Shown piece after piece: positions 34,682 to 43,367 of a stretch of DNA of 64,000 nt (position 1 is its first letter; each line of letters starts with the position of its first letter). The position numbers and the translations under genes are program-made. Source of the stretch: Hymenobacter gummosus (GTDB lineage Bacteria; Bacteroidota; Bacteroidia; Cytophagales; Hymenobacteraceae); NCBI RefSeq assembly GCF_003970915.1, contig NZ_RXOF01000001.1, forward strand, positions 1-64,000, read 5' to 3'. The notes beneath the pieces were generated by a model, which saw only the letters and a list, made by a program, of their open reading frames with translations, was not told the origin of the DNA and made no database searches.

Positions 34682-35059
34682 TTATTTCGTAGCCTTCTTC
34701 TTACCGGCAACGGTTTTCCGTTTGCCTTTGCGGGTGCGCGAGTTGTTCTTGGTGCGCTGACCACGGACCGGCAGCCCTTTGCGGTGACGGAGGCCACGGT
34801 AGCAACCGATGTCCATCAGACGCTTGATGTTAAGCTGAACTTCCGAGCGCAGCACACCTTCAGTCTTATATTCCGAAGCAATGATGCTACGGATTTCGCC
34901 CGACTCAGCTTCCGTCCACTCGCTAACCTTCTTGTTCAGGTCTACACCTGCTTTGGTAAGGATAGCCTGGGCCGACGAACGACCGATGCCAAAGATGTAG
35001 GTGAGGGCGATTTCGCCGCGCTTTTTGTCCGGGATGTCTACCCCTGCAATACGTGCCAT
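34682..35059 (-). CDS. rpsM: 30S ribosomal protein S13
   Basis: The 125-residue head protein contacts tRNA in the P-site through its C-terminal tail. [26 protein letters not shown] and [27 protein letters not shown] are diagnostic. It ends in a Lys/Thr-rich tail ([10 protein letters not shown]). It follows rpmJ by 20 bases. Confidence 0.98.
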   Translation of the reverse strand: MARIAGVDIPDKKRGEIALTYIFGIGRSSAQAILTKAGVDLNKKVSEWTEAESGEIRSIIASEYKTEGVLRSEVQLNIKRLMDIGCYRGLRHRKGLPVRGQRTKNNSRTRKGKRKTVAGKKKATK

Positions 35060-35079
35060 GTTCTTCCTATTGCTTGATG

Positions 35080-35196
35080 TTAGCCCTGACGCTGCTTGTA
35101 GCGGGGGTTCTTCTTGTTGATCACGTAAAGCTTCCCTTTACGGCGGATCACCTTGCAGTCGGCGCTGCGCTTTTTCACCGAGGCTTTGACTTTCAT
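35080..35196 (-). CDS. rpmJ: 50S ribosomal protein L36
   Basis: This is a 38-residue protein ([20 protein letters not shown], then [18 protein letters not shown]). Only one of the zinc-ligand cysteines (Cys14) of L36 is retained. The usual pattern is C-x2-C-x12-C-x4-H, so this is a zinc-free C-minus form. It is positioned between infA and rpsM as expected. The upstream gap holds a GGGTCTTA palindrome. Confidence 0.95.
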   Translation of the reverse strand: MKVKASVKKRSADCKVIRRKGKLYVINKKNPRYKQRQG

Positions 35197-35204
35197 GTCC
35201 GGGG

Positions 35205-35293
35205 GGTTTGGGTCTTAGGGTCTCAGGGACTTAGGGTCTTGGTCTTGAAGCCAAGGTCAACTAAGACCCCAAGCTCCCAAGTCCCTAAGACCC
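35205..35293. repeat. GGGTCTTA-word palindrome between infA and rpmJ
   Basis: The left arm at about 35210-35247 contains GGGTCTTAGGGTCTCAGGGA-type words. The right arm at 35251-35293 is its imperfect complement (ending AAGTCCCTAAGACCC). The right end abuts the infA stop at 35295. The same word builds the palindrome at 51726-51828. Confidence 0.9.
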
Positions 35294-35294
35294 T

Positions 35295-35513
35295 TTACTT
35301 GTAACGGTAAACGATTCGCCCCTTCGACAAATCGTAGGGCGACATTTCGAGCTTCACCTTATCGCCGGGCAGAATCTTGATGTAGTGCATGCGCATCTTT
35401 CCGGAGATGTGCGCAATCAGCTGGTGCCCGTTTTCCAACTCCACGCGGAACATGGCGTTTGACAAGGCTTCCAGGATGGTACCGTCCTGCTCAATCGACG
35501 ACTGTTTGGCCAT
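35295..35513 (-). CDS. infA: Translation initiation factor IF-1
   Basis: The 72-residue OB-fold protein ([20 protein letters not shown] to RIVYRYK) binds the ribosomal A-site during initiation. The conserved core is [21 protein letters not shown] and [17 protein letters not shown]. It overlaps the 3' end of map by 23 bases, implying translational coupling. Confidence 0.98.
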   Translation of the reverse strand: MAKQSSIEQDGTILEALSNAMFRVELENGHQLIAHISGKMRMHYIKILPGDKVKLEMSPYDLSKGRIVYRYK

Positions 35514-36297
35514 AAGGCTGCTGTTGCTTCTGTAAAGCTTGTTCTATGTAAGCAAACGAAGTAAGAATCTCCGCTTTGTTTTGGCGCACCACCACGGTGT
35601 GCTCGAAGTGCGCCGAGGGTTGCCGGTCCTTGGTTCGGATGGTCCAGCCATCATCTTCCTGCACCACTGCTTTGCCGCCCAGGTTCACCATCGGTTCGAT
35701 GGCCATAACCAGACCGCTCTGCAGCTTCAGGCCCGAGCCACGTTTGCCGTAGTTCGGTACGTCCGGCTTCTCGTGCAGGCTCTTACCGATGCCGTGCCCG
35801 ACAAGTTCCCGCACCACCGAATAACCACGCTTTTCCACGTAATCTTGGATGGCGTAGCCGACGTCGCCCATGCGGTTGCCAGCTACAGCTTGCTTGATGC
35901 CTTCGTACAAAGACTGCTTGGTTGCATCAAGCAAAGCCAGAACTTCTGGTTTCACCTCTCCCACGGGGTGGGTGTAAGCGCTGTCGCTGTGGTAGCCGTT
36001 GAGCTTCACGCCCGCGTCTATCGTTACGATGTCGCCGCTCTTCAGTACCTGGCTGCCGGGAAACCCGTGCACTACCACCGCATTGGGCGAAATGCACAGG
36101 CTGTATTTGAACCCTTTGTAATTCTTGAAAGAAGGGACGCCGCCGTTGTCCCGAATGAACTCCTCGGCACGCTTATCCAGCTCGCCGGTGGTAATTCCTT
36201 CGCGAATCATGCCCGCAACTTCCCCATGGGCACGAGCCAGCACATCAGCGCTGGCTCGAATCAGTTCGATTTCTTCTTCGGTCTTGTACAGGATCAT
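35491..36297 (-). CDS. map: Methionine aminopeptidase type I
   Basis: The 268-residue metalloprotease removes N-terminal Met. The five metal ligands are visible in [12 protein letters not shown] (two Asp), GHGIGKSLH (His), AIEP (Glu) and AHFEHT (Glu). The length is slightly longer than E. coli MetAP because of a Gln-rich C-terminal tail ([12 protein letters not shown]) that runs into infA. It follows secY with only 3 bases between them. Confidence 0.97.
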   Translation of the reverse strand: MILYKTEEEIELIRASADVLARAHGEVAGMIREGITTGELDKRAEEFIRDNGGVPSFKNYKGFKYSLCISPNAVVVHGFPGSQVLKSGDIVTIDAGVKLNGYHSDSAYTHPVGEVKPEVLALLDATKQSLYEGIKQAVAGNRMGDVGYAIQDYVEKRGYSVVRELVGHGIGKSLHEKPDVPNYGKRGSGLKLQSGLVMAIEPMVNLGGKAVVQEDDGWTIRTKDRQPSAHFEHTVVVRQNKAEILTSFAYIEQALQKQQQPYGQTVVD

Positions 36298-36300
36298 GGC

Positions 36301-37614
36301 TTAAGACGCCAGCGCAATGTTTTGCGACCGGCCTTTCAGCTTGCCCGTTTTCATCATGCCATCGTAGTGACGCATGAGCAGATAGCTTTCGATCTGGTTC
36401 ATGGTATCGAGGACCACACCCACCATAATGATGAGCGACGTACCACCGTAGAAGGCAGAGAACGGACGAGTGACCTCAAACAACAACGCAATGGCCGGAA
36501 AGATTGCAATCAGCGCCAGAGCAATGGCACCGGGCAGGGTGATGTGCGTCAGCACTTGGTCGATGTACTCGGAAGTAGCATCGCCCGGCTTCACCCCCGG
36601 TACAAAACCGCCGCTACGCTTCAGGTCGTCGGCAATCTGCTTCGGGTTCACGCTGATGGCGGTGTAGAAGTACGTGAACAAAATGATCAGTACCGCAAAC
36701 ACCAAGTTGTATTGCCACGAGGTGTAATCCGAAAACTTCTGGCCGATGAATGTAGCCGTGTCGCTGTCCTTCCACGCCGAGGCAGCAATAGCTGGCACGA
36801 ACATCAGCGACTGAGCGAAAATGATCGGCATAACGCCGGCCGCATTCACTTTCAGCGGGATGAACTGACGCTGCGCATTCAGCTGGCTTACGCCACCTAC
36901 CTGCTTAGCGTACTGCACCGGAATTTGGCGAACGGCCTGCGTGAGGATGATAACACCCATTACCACGAAGAACAGCACTGCCAACTCGATTAGGAAGATC
37001 AGCGAACCGCGCATCCCCTTCGCCGCGGCTTCCCCGATGATAGCGCCGGGAAAGCGCGAGACGATACCGATCATGATGATCATCGAGATGCCGTTACCGA
37101 TGCCCTTATCGGTGATTTTCTCACCCAGCCACATGCAGAACAAGGTGCCGGCCGTCAGGATAATCATCGTCGACACCGTGAAGAATACTCCCGGGTTGAT
37201 GATGGCATCCTGACCAATGGTAGCAATGAAACCCACCGACTGCGCCATCACGATGGGGATGGTGAGCAGGCGGGTGTACTGGTTGATCTTCTTCCGGCCC
37301 GATTCGCCTTCTTTCTGCAGCTTCTGGAAGTACGGCACTGCGATGGTCAGCAGCTGCAGCACGATAGAGGCCGAGATGTAGGGCATAATGCCCAGCGCGA
37401 AAATGGAAGCGTTGCTGAACGCGCCACCGAGCAGGGTGTCGAGGATGCCGAAAATGCCTCCCGAGCTACCTTTCAGAAGAGCAGGATCGACGCCCGGCAA
37501 TACCACGTAAGCACCCAGCCGGTAGATGGCGATGAAAAAAAGCGTATTGAGAATCCGCGTACGCAGATCCTCAATCGCAAAAATGTTCTTAACCGTCTGA
37601 ATAAACTTGTTCAT
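36301..37614 (-). CDS. secY: Protein translocase subunit SecY
   Basis: The 437-residue inner membrane channel has ten hydrophobic segments. The start MNKFIQTVKNIFAIEDLRTRILNTLFFIAIYRLG, plug-region GIFGILDTLLGGAF and the C-terminal GTSLIIMVGVVLDTMNQIESYLLMRHYDGMMK are diagnostic. It follows rplO by 19 bases, and SecY is needed for T9SS cargo to reach the periplasm. No oddities were seen. Confidence 0.98.
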   Translation of the reverse strand: MNKFIQTVKNIFAIEDLRTRILNTLFFIAIYRLGAYVVLPGVDPALLKGSSGGIFGILDTLLGGAFSNASIFALGIMPYISASIVLQLLTIAVPYFQKLQKEGESGRKKINQYTRLLTIPIVMAQSVGFIATIGQDAIINPGVFFTVSTMIILTAGTLFCMWLGEKITDKGIGNGISMIIMIGIVSRFPGAIIGEAAAKGMRGSLIFLIELAVLFFVVMGVIILTQAVRQIPVQYAKQVGGVSQLNAQRQFIPLKVNAAGVMPIIFAQSLMFVPAIAASAWKDSDTATFIGQKFSDYTSWQYNLVFAVLIILFTYFYTAISVNPKQIADDLKRSGGFVPGVKPGDATSEYIDQVLTHITLPGAIALALIAIFPAIALLFEVTRPFSAFYGGTSLIIMVGVVLDTMNQIESYLLMRHYDGMMKTGKLKGRSQNIALAS

Positions 37615-37633
37615 CGCCGGCGTGTAGGTTGAC

Positions 37634-38080
37634 TTACAGGGTCACGGCTTTGCCACCAGCCTTCTCAATGGCCTCAATAGCCGATTGCGAGAAAGCGTGG
37701 GCGTGTACTTCCACAGCGGCGGTCAGTTCGCCACGGCCGAGAACTTTGATCTTGGCGTTTTTCGACACCAGACCGTGCTGGATGAAGTAGGCTACATCCA
37801 TCGTACCCGTCGCCGATTTCTCGTTCAGAGCCTGCAGTACGTCCAGGTTGATACCCTTGTACTCCACACGATTGATGTTTTTGAAGCCGAACTTCGGCAC
37901 GCGGCGCTGCAGGGGCATTTGGCCACCTTCAAAGCCGATTTTCTTCGAGTAGCCCGAACGCGACTTGGCGCCCTTGTGGCCACGCGTCGACGTGCCACCG
38001 CGGGTCGAGCCTTCACCACGACCCAGACGCTTGTTGTTGCGTACCGAGCCTTCAGCGGGCTTAAGATTGCTGAGATTCAT
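37634..38080 (-). CDS. rplO: 50S ribosomal protein L15
   Basis: The 148-residue protein has the typical flexible basic N-terminus (SVRNNKRLGRGEGSTRGGTSTRGHKGAKSRSG) and L15 core (FEGGQMPLQRRVPKFGFKN). It is located between rpmD and secY, as in nearly all bacteria. Confidence 0.97.
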   Translation of the reverse strand: MNLSNLKPAEGSVRNNKRLGRGEGSTRGGTSTRGHKGAKSRSGYSKKIGFEGGQMPLQRRVPKFGFKNINRVEYKGINLDVLQALNEKSATGTMDVAYFIQHGLVSKNAKIKVLGRGELTAAVEVHAHAFSQSAIEAIEKAGGKAVTL

Positions 38081-38093
38081 GATGAGCTGAGGT

Positions 38094-38273
38094 CTACAGT
38101 TCGGTTACTTCTACCAGGTGGCCAACTTTGGCGACCATGCCGGCAATAGCCGCGGTGTTTTCCACCTCGCGGACTGCGCCGATTTTGTTCAGGCCCAGGG
38201 CCTGCATCGTGCGCTTCTGACGCTCGGGGCGGTCAATAACGCTACGCACTTGCTTGATTTGGATCCGTGCCAT
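38094..38273 (-). CDS. rpmD: 50S ribosomal protein L30
   Basis: The protein has 59 residues (MARIQIKQVRSVIDRPERQ at the start; the end is LVEVTEL). The L30 ferredoxin-like core is intact. It lies 6 bases after rpsE and 13 bases before rplO. It is below the usual length cutoff but unmistakable in sequence and position. Confidence 0.95.
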   Translation of the reverse strand: MARIQIKQVRSVIDRPERQKRTMQALGLNKIGAVREVENTAAIAGMVAKVGHLVEVTEL

Positions 38274-38279
38274 CGTCGC

Positions 38280-38798
38280 TTAGCCGTTAAATACTTTGGC
38301 GAGGGAGATGCCGCGCTGCTGTGCAATCTGCATCGGGTCGCGCATCTTGTTCAGGGCGTCGAAGGTAGCCTTCACCACGTTGTGGGGGTTCGAGGAGCCT
38401 TTCGACTTGGCCAGTACGTCCTTGATGCCGGCGCTTTCGAACACGGCACGCATAGCACCACCAGCAATTACGCCGGTACCGGCAGCGGCCGGCTGCACCA
38501 GCACGAAGCCACCCGAGTACTTGCCTTCCATCACGTGGGGAACGGTGTGCTTGTACAGCGGCACCTTCACCAGGTTCTTCTTGGCATCGTCAATGGCTTT
38601 GGCAATGGCATCGGTTACTTCGTTGGCTTTGCCCAGGCCGTAGCCTACGGTGCCAGCACCGTCACCTACTACTACGATGGCCGAGAAGCTGAAGCGACGA
38701 CCACCTTTTACCACCTTCGCTACGCGGTTGATGGCAACTACTTTTTCCTTCAGGTCCGACTCCGTGGTCTTCGCCGTGGGTTTATTTTGCTCGCGCAT
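38280..38798 (-). CDS. rpsE: 30S ribosomal protein S5
   Basis: The 172-residue protein has the double-stranded RNA-binding S5 fold. [33 protein letters not shown] and the C-terminal domain with [30 protein letters not shown] (read from 'MRAVFESAG') are conserved. The streptomycin/spectinomycin-linked loop has wild-type-like KGGRRF. It is located between rplR and rpmD. Confidence 0.97.
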   Translation of the reverse strand: MREQNKPTAKTTESDLKEKVVAINRVAKVVKGGRRFSFSAIVVVGDGAGTVGYGLGKANEVTDAIAKAIDDAKKNLVKVPLYKHTVPHVMEGKYSGGFVLVQPAAAGTGVIAGGAMRAVFESAGIKDVLAKSKGSSNPHNVVKATFDALNKMRDPMQIAQQRGISLAKVFNG

Positions 38799-38804
38799 AG
38801 CTGC

Positions 38805-39152
38805 TTAGAAATTCAGGCCGCCTTCGCGGGCACCTTCTGCCAATGATTTAACGCGACCGTGGTACAGGTAGCCCGAGCGGTCGAACACTACCGACGTGAT
38901 GCCGGCAGCCGTGGCCCGCGTGGCCAGCTCTTTGCCTACGGCGGCGGCCGTAGCTACCGGCGAGTCGCCAGCCGTTACGTTCTTCGACGAAGCGGCTACC
39001 AGCGTACGGCCGGCGGTGTCGTCGATGATCTGGGCGTAGATGCCCTTGTTGCTGCGGAACACCGACAGGCGGGGGCGCTCAGCGGTACCCGACACTTTCG
39101 TGCGGATGTGGCGCTTGATCCGGAGTCTTCTCTCAGTTTTATTAAAAGCCAT
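38805..39152 (-). CDS. rplR: 50S ribosomal protein L18
   Basis: The 115-residue 5S rRNA-binding protein starts [22 protein letters not shown] and ends [25 protein letters not shown]. The length and tail are normal. It lies between rplF and rpsE. Confidence 0.97.
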   Translation of the reverse strand: MAFNKTERRLRIKRHIRTKVSGTAERPRLSVFRSNKGIYAQIIDDTAGRTLVAASSKNVTAGDSPVATAAAVGKELATRATAAGITSVVFDRSGYLYHGRVKSLAEGAREGGLNF

Positions 39153-39161
39153 GATGCTCGG

Positions 39162-39716
39162 TTATTTCGAGGCAGTCTTACCAGCCTTACGACGAATCTG
39201 CTCACCAACGAAGCGCACACCTTTGCCTTTGTAAGGCTCCACCTTGCGCAGCGAACGGATCTTGGCGGCCACCTGGCCGATGAGTTCCTTGTCGATGCTG
39301 GTCAGGGTGATGATCGGGTTCTTGCCTTTTTCGGTAACGGCCGTAGCGGTTACTTCTTTCGGCAGCGCCAGGAAGATGTTGTGCGAGTAGCCCAGGGCCA
39401 GCTCCAGCGTCGAGCCGGTAGCGGTAGCCTTGAAACCTACGCCCACCAGTTCCAGCTGGTGCGTGTAGCCGGTGCTTACGCCGGTTACCATGTTGTTGAG
39501 CAGGGCGCGGTAGAGGCCGTGCATGGCCTTGTGACGCTTTTGCTCGGTAGGACGTTCTACGACTACGGTGTTGTCTTCGGAGCGTACCGTGATGTCGCGG
39601 TCGACAGCGGTTTTCAGTTCCCCTTTGGGGCCCTTAACCGTGATGGTGTTGTCGTTATCAACCGATACCTGCACGCCCGAGGGCAGGCTGATCGGGAGTT
39701 TACCAATGCGGGACAT
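39162..39716 (-). CDS. rplF: 50S ribosomal protein L6
   Basis: The 184-residue protein consists of two related domains, starting MSRIGKLPISLPSGVQVSVD and ending in the conserved EPYKGKGVRFVGEQIRRKAGKTASK. It is positioned between rpsH and rplR. Confidence 0.98.
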   Translation of the reverse strand: MSRIGKLPISLPSGVQVSVDNDNTITVKGPKGELKTAVDRDITVRSEDNTVVVERPTEQKRHKAMHGLYRALLNNMVTGVSTGYTHQLELVGVGFKATATGSTLELALGYSHNIFLALPKEVTATAVTEKGKNPIITLTSIDKELIGQVAAKIRSLRKVEPYKGKGVRFVGEQIRRKAGKTASK

Positions 39717-39745
39717 ATTGTCGGGAGTTTACTGCTGCGTTGAGC

Positions 39746-40144
39746 TTAGTACACGTAGCACAGCACCTCGCCGCCTACATTCTGGGTGCGAGCTTCCTTC
39801 TCCGTCATTACCCCTTTCGAAGTCGACAGGATGGCAATGCCCAGACCGCTCAGCACGCGCGGCAGGTTTTCAACGTGGGCGTACGTACGCAGGCCCGGGG
39901 TGCTGATGCGCTGCAGCTTCTGGATGGCGGGCTTCTTGGTCACGGGGTGGTACTTCAGCGCGATTTTGATCGTGCCTTGTACTGCCGAGTCATCAAAACG
40001 GTAGCTCTGAATGTACCCTTTCTCGTAGAGTACTTTCGTGATTTCCTTTTTGATTTTGTTAGCCGGAATTTCTACTACCCGGTGGTTGGCCTTGATGGCG
40101 TTGCGCACCCGGGTCAGGTAGTCGGCAATCGGATCTGTGTTCAT
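39746..40144 (-). CDS. rpsH: 30S ribosomal protein S8
   Basis: The 132-residue protein (MNTDPIADYLTRVRNAIKANHRVVEIP) has the C-terminal rRNA-binding motif GIAILSTSKGVMTEKEARTQNVGGEVLCYVY. It is normally directly after rpsN, but here 770 bases separate them, and rpsH appears to have its own promoters (40184-40191 and 40348-40379), so the downstream half of the cluster is likely transcribed independently. Confidence 0.97.
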   Translation of the reverse strand: MNTDPIADYLTRVRNAIKANHRVVEIPANKIKKEITKVLYEKGYIQSYRFDDSAVQGTIKIALKYHPVTKKPAIQKLQRISTPGLRTYAHVENLPRVLSGLGIAILSTSKGVMTEKEARTQNVGGEVLCYVY

Positions 40145-40183
40145 TTGGATGATTTGAAGGGCACCCCGTGGTTAAGGGAACCG

Positions 40184-40191
40184 CAAAGGTA
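40184..40191 (-). promoter_or_regulatory. Candidate proximal promoter of rpsH (TACCTTTG)
   Basis: On the minus strand TACCTTTG matches TAnnTTTG, 40 bases before the rpsH start. It is the same 8-mer as at the rpsL promoter (52891-52898). A -33 element is not obvious. Confidence 0.55.
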
Positions 40192-40347
40192 GGAAAATTT
40201 CGCAGCCATAGTTTTCCTATGACGGCGAAATCCTCGGTTAAGACTACTTGACATCCACAGCGTTTCCGCCGCAGCCAATGGTTTCTTGTGGCAACCTGCC
40301 AAATGGTGTGTGGGGCGTCCCCCACTGCCCTAGAGCATTCTGGGGTG

Positions 40348-40379
40348 CAAAGATACGTAAACGCTTAACACAAAAGCAA
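40348..40379 (-). promoter_or_regulatory. Candidate distal promoter of rpsH (TTG-N21-TATCTTTG)
   Basis: TATCTTTG at 40348-40355 has a TTG 21 bases upstream at 40377-40379, a spacing accepted for Bacteroidota sigma factors. It would give a leader of about 200 bases before rpsH. The region 40145-40440 otherwise shows no gene. Confidence 0.55.
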
Positions 40380-40445
40380 TAGGCTACTTTGCTTAGTTGG
40401 CAGATAGTTCTGCAACGCGCATACTTGCTTTAGTATCTACACAAA

Positions 40446-40479
40446 AAAATGCTCGACTAGAGTGCTAGTCGAGCATTTT
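40446..40479 (-). terminator. Intrinsic terminator of the small inserted gene
   Basis: AAAATGCTCGACTAG and its exact complement surround a 4-base loop and are followed on the minus strand by a run of T. It begins 31 bases after the 48-residue gene stop. Confidence 0.95.
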
Positions 40480-40509
40480 CAATATGGAGGCAAACCACCG
40501 AAGATGCGT

Positions 40510-40656
40510 CTACATCTTCTTTACAGCATTGACCATGTAGCCCGGATACATTTCTCTAGCTACAGTATTCGCGTTAGCTTCATTCCAAGCTACCACAACT
40601 ACGGTCATCACATTTGTTCCTTTCTGAATCCTGACTTGATACTGTTGCTGCGGCAT
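40510..40656 (-). CDS. Small protein of unknown function (48 aa) inside the ribosomal cluster
   Basis: The peptide is 48 residues (MPQQQYQVRIQKGTNV at the start, VNAVKKM at the end), with a hydrophobic beta stretch MTVVVVAW and an N-EANANTVAREMYPGY segment. The gene has a textbook promoter (40678-40710) and terminator (40446-40479), which argues that it is real. It sits between rpsN and rpsH in DNA of clearly lower GC content. I do not recognise the family. Confidence 0.7.
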   Translation of the reverse strand: MPQQQYQVRIQKGTNVMTVVVVAWNEANANTVAREMYPGYMVNAVKKM

Positions 40657-40677
40657 GATTTAAAATTTGAGTGAACC

Positions 40678-40710
40678 CAAATATAGAAATGTCACAACAT
40701 GTATTGTCAA
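40678..40710 (-). promoter_or_regulatory. Promoter TTGACA-N19-TATATTTG for the 48-residue gene
   Basis: TATATTTG at 40678-40685 matches TAnnTTTG. TTGACA at 40705-40710 lies 19 bases upstream. The start codon is 21 bases beyond the -7 element. It is the best-formed promoter in the window. Confidence 0.8.
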
Positions 40711-40711
40711 T

Positions 40712-40897
40712 TCAGCAATTAACTTTCTGCAGGCTGCGGTGAGCTGGAGGGAAAAAGGGCTGCACAATTTGACCACCTACTTCAACAATGAATCCTCGAC
40801 CAAACGGGTCGACATTGAGGAGCTTGAATGTGAAAGGCTCACCAACAATTGGCACAACCAAATAGCAACATCCAATGTCCCAAGATACAGATGGCAT
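40712..40897 (-). CDS. Possible 61-residue protein following rpsN
   Basis: An ATG 17 bases after the rpsN stop opens a 61-residue frame (MPSVSWDIGCCYLVVPIVG at the start), with a beta-like pattern of hydrophobic and glycine residues and an end PFFPPAHRSLQKVNC. A frame on the opposite strand (40667-40900) is equally long, and the two cannot both be real. No homologue is recognised. It could be a gene remnant carried in with the insertion. Confidence 0.3.
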   Translation of the reverse strand: MPSVSWDIGCCYLVVPIVGEPFTFKLLNVDPFGRGFIVEVGGQIVQPFFPPAHRSLQKVNC

Positions 40898-40914
40898 TAG
40901 TTTAGCACTTCAGA

Positions 40915-41184
40915 TTACCAGCTAGCCTTGGTCACGCCGGGAATTTTGCCGGCCGAAGCCATTTCCCGGAACGTTACGCGGCTGATGCCAAACTTGCGCA
41001 TGTAGCCACGCGGACGGCCGGTCAGTTTGCAGCGGTTGTGCAGACGTACGGGCGAAGCGTTGCGGGGCAGCTTGTCCAGACCTTCGAAGTCGCCAGCCTC
41101 TTTCAGAGCCTTACGCTTCTCAGCGTAACGGGCAACCATCGCCACACGCTTCCGCTCTCTTGCTTTGATTGATTCCTTAGCCAT
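40915..41184 (-). CDS. rpsN: 30S ribosomal protein S14
   Basis: The 89-residue zinc-free (C-minus) S14 starts [25 protein letters not shown] and ends [18 protein letters not shown]. The C-x-x-C zinc sites of the short S14 form are missing, consistent with the long C-minus type. It follows rplE by 2 bases. Directly downstream is an inserted AT-rich segment instead of rpsH. Confidence 0.97.
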   Translation of the reverse strand: MAKESIKARERKRVAMVARYAEKRKALKEAGDFEGLDKLPRNASPVRLHNRCKLTGRPRGYMRKFGISRVTFREMASAGKIPGVTKASW

Positions 41185-41186
41185 GA

Positions 41187-41741
41187 TTAGCTGTTTTTCT
41201 TAGCGTTGGCAAACGGCATCCCGAAGGCGCGCAGCAGCTCGTAGCTCTGCTCGTCATTTTCAGCCGTCGTCACGAAGGTGATATCCATGCCGCCAATCTC
41301 CTTGATCTTGTCAATGGAGATTTCCGGGAAGATGATTTGCTCCTTGATGCCGAGCGTGTAGTTACCACGGCCGTCGAAGCCCTTGTCGCTGATGCCTTTG
41401 AAGTCGCGTACGCGGGGCAGCGCCACGGTCAGCAGGCGGTCAAGGAATTCGTACATCTGGTTGCCACGCAGCGTCACGCGGGCGCCGATCGGCATGCCCT
41501 CGCGCAGCTTGAAGTTCGAAACCGAACGCTTGGCGATGGTCGGAACGGCTTTCTGACCGGTAATCTGGGTCAGTTCGTCCACGCCATTGTCCACGAGCTT
41601 CTTGTCGGCTACGGCCTTACCAATACCGCGGTTGATGCAGATCTTGGTAATGCGCGGCACCTGCATGGTGCTCTTGAACTGGAATTTCTCCTGCAGCTGC
41701 TGGCGAATCTCCTTGTCGTAAATGTCTTTCAGTCGAGCCAT
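41187..41741 (-). CDS. rplE: 50S ribosomal protein L5
   Basis: The 184-residue 5S rRNA-binding protein has motifs [27 protein letters not shown] and [19 protein letters not shown], both diagnostic. It is located between rplX and rpsN. Confidence 0.98.
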   Translation of the reverse strand: MARLKDIYDKEIRQQLQEKFQFKSTMQVPRITKICINRGIGKAVADKKLVDNGVDELTQITGQKAVPTIAKRSVSNFKLREGMPIGARVTLRGNQMYEFLDRLLTVALPRVRDFKGISDKGFDGRGNYTLGIKEQIIFPEISIDKIKEIGGMDITFVTTAENDEQSYELLRAFGMPFANAKKNS

Positions 41742-41755
41742 TGTCGGATACTTGG

Positions 41756-42022
41756 TTAGGCGTTAGCCGAGCTAACAAGCTTGACATTGCTGGCGTGGAT
41801 CGGTGCCTCGATCTTCGAGATGCCGCCCTGGGGGTTCTTGGCGCTCGGCTTCGAGTGCTTCGTGACCAGGTTCAGGCCTTCGATGATGACGCGCTGGGTC
41901 TGGCGGTTCACCGACTTGATGACGCCAGTCTTGCCGCGCTCGTCACCGGCGATTACCTGGACGGTATCACCGGTTTTCACGTGCAGCTTCGCGGGCTTTG
42001 CTTCTTTGGTTTTCAGTGCCAT
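41756..42022 (-). CDS. rplX: 50S ribosomal protein L24
   Basis: The 88-residue KOW-domain protein contains [27 protein letters not shown] and ends with a short VKLVSSANA tail. It is somewhat shorter than the E. coli protein (about 104). It follows rplN by 5 bases. Confidence 0.95.
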   Translation of the reverse strand: MALKTKEAKPAKLHVKTGDTVQVIAGDERGKTGVIKSVNRQTQRVIIEGLNLVTKHSKPSAKNPQGGISKIEAPIHASNVKLVSSANA

Positions 42023-42027
42023 TGCGG

Positions 42028-42396
42028 TTAGAGAACTTCAGGGGCCAGCGAAACGATCTTCATGAACTGCTTCTCGCGCAGTTCGCGGGCCACCGGGCCG
42101 AAGATACGCGTGCCGCGAGGCTCGTCGTTGTTGTTGAGCAGCACGGCGGCGTTGTCGTCGAAGCGGATGTACGAGCCGTCTTTGCGGCGTACTTCCTTCT
42201 TCGTGCGAACCACCACGGCTTTCGACACGGCACCCTTCTTGGCGTTGCCCGAGGGGATGGCCGATTTGATTGCCACGACGATCTTGTCGCCTACCGTAGC
42301 GTACTTCTTGCCCGTGCCGCCGAGGACGCGGATGCAGAGTACTTCTTTGGCGCCGCTGTTGTCGGCTACCGTCAGACGGGATTCTTGCTGGATCAT
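42028..42396 (-). CDS. rplN: 50S ribosomal protein L14
   Basis: The 122-residue highly conserved protein starts [27 protein letters not shown] and ends [18 protein letters not shown]. It is located between rpsQ and rplX, and has the normal length. Confidence 0.98.
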   Translation of the reverse strand: MIQQESRLTVADNSGAKEVLCIRVLGGTGKKYATVGDKIVVAIKSAIPSGNAKKGAVSKAVVVRTKKEVRRKDGSYIRFDDNAAVLLNNNDEPRGTRIFGPVARELREKQFMKIVSLAPEVL

Positions 42397-42397
42397 C

Positions 42398-42688
42398 TTA
42401 CTTGGCGCGTTCTACGATTTCTACCAAACGCCACCGCTTGCGCTTGCTCAGCGGGCGGGTTTCCATGATGCGCACCGTGTCGCCTTCGCCACACTCGTTG
42501 TTCTCGTCGTGGGCGACGAACTTGGTCGACTTCGACACGAACTTGCCGTAAATCGGGTGCTTCATTTTGCTCTCGACCACAACGGTGATGGTTTTGTCCA
42601 TCTTGTTGCTCGTCACGCGGCCGATACGCTCTTTGCGCAGGTTACGCTCTACCGTAGCGGTGCCCTGCTGTTCTGCGTTGTTTTCCAT
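42398..42688 (-). CDS. rpsQ: 30S ribosomal protein S17
   Basis: The 96-residue OB-fold protein has the conserved core [31 protein letters not shown]. An N-terminal extension of about 17 residues ([17 protein letters not shown]) precedes it. The C-terminus [19 protein letters not shown] is standard. It is followed by rplN after one base. Confidence 0.97.
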   Translation of the reverse strand: MENNAEQQGTATVERNLRKERIGRVTSNKMDKTITVVVESKMKHPIYGKFVSKSTKFVAHDENNECGEGDTVRIMETRPLSKRKRWRLVEIVERAK

Positions 42689-42701
42689 TACTAGCGGGGG
42701 A

Positions 42702-42902
42702 CTACGATTGCTGCTCCTGCTCGCGGCGCTTCAGCTCGGTGAGCAGGCGGGCGATGTTGCGGCGGCCGTGCTTGATACGGGCCGGGTTTTCGAGCGGGGA
42801 AATAGCGTGAGCGAAACGCAAGGTTTGCGCGCCCGACTGTTCCTTGTTGATTTGCTCTTTCAGATCCTCGATCGAAAGGGCACGGATTTCAGCGTTTTTC
42901 AT
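42702..42902 (-). CDS. rpmC: 50S ribosomal protein L29
   Basis: The 66-residue helical hairpin near the tunnel exit starts [22 protein letters not shown] and ends [18 protein letters not shown]. It is located between rplP and rpsQ. No anomaly was seen. Confidence 0.96.
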   Translation of the reverse strand: MKNAEIRALSIEDLKEQINKEQSGAQTLRFAHAISPLENPARIKHGRRNIARLLTELKRREQEQQS

Positions 42903-42907
42903 GTTGC

Positions 42908-43330
42908 TTATGCCTCAACGAAGTCACGACGAACTACAAACTTGGTGCGAACCGGCAACTTCTGAGCGGCCAAACGCAGCGACTCCTGAGCGAGTTCCAG
43001 CGAAACCCCGTCCGATTCGAACAGGATGGTGCCGGGCTTCACGATGGCTACCCAGTACTCGGGCGAGCCTTTGCCCTTACCCATACGTACTTCAGCCGGC
43101 TTCTTGGTGATGGGCTTGTCCGGGAAGATGCGGATCCAAACCTGACCTTCACGCTTCATAGCGCGGGTCATGGCGATACGGGCTGCTTCGATTTGACGCG
43201 CGGTGATCCAAGCGGCCTCCAGCGACTTAATGCCAAACGAACCGAAGTCCAGCGAGCTGCCGCGATAGGCCAGGCCGTGTACGCGGCCCTTCTGCATCTT
43301 CCGATACTTGGTTCTTTTCGGTTGTAACAT
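42908..43330 (-). CDS. rplP: 50S ribosomal protein L16
   Basis: The 140-residue protein ([24 protein letters not shown]) has the conserved [35 protein letters not shown] stretch near the A-site. It is located after rpsC. Confidence 0.98.
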   Translation of the reverse strand: MLQPKRTKYRKMQKGRVHGLAYRGSSLDFGSFGIKSLEAAWITARQIEAARIAMTRAMKREGQVWIRIFPDKPITKKPAEVRMGKGKGSPEYWVAIVKPGTILFESDGVSLELAQESLRLAAQKLPVRTKFVVRRDFVEA

Positions 43331-43367
43331 GATCTAGTTCTCGAAAAAGAAGTGGAAGGAAGAAGGA

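Noticed and set aside
40667-40900. A 77-residue + strand frame in the rpsN-rpsH gap
   Set aside because: It starts with TTG, overlaps the minus-strand promoter of the 48-aa gene, and is antisense to another frame. No feature supports it over the alternative.
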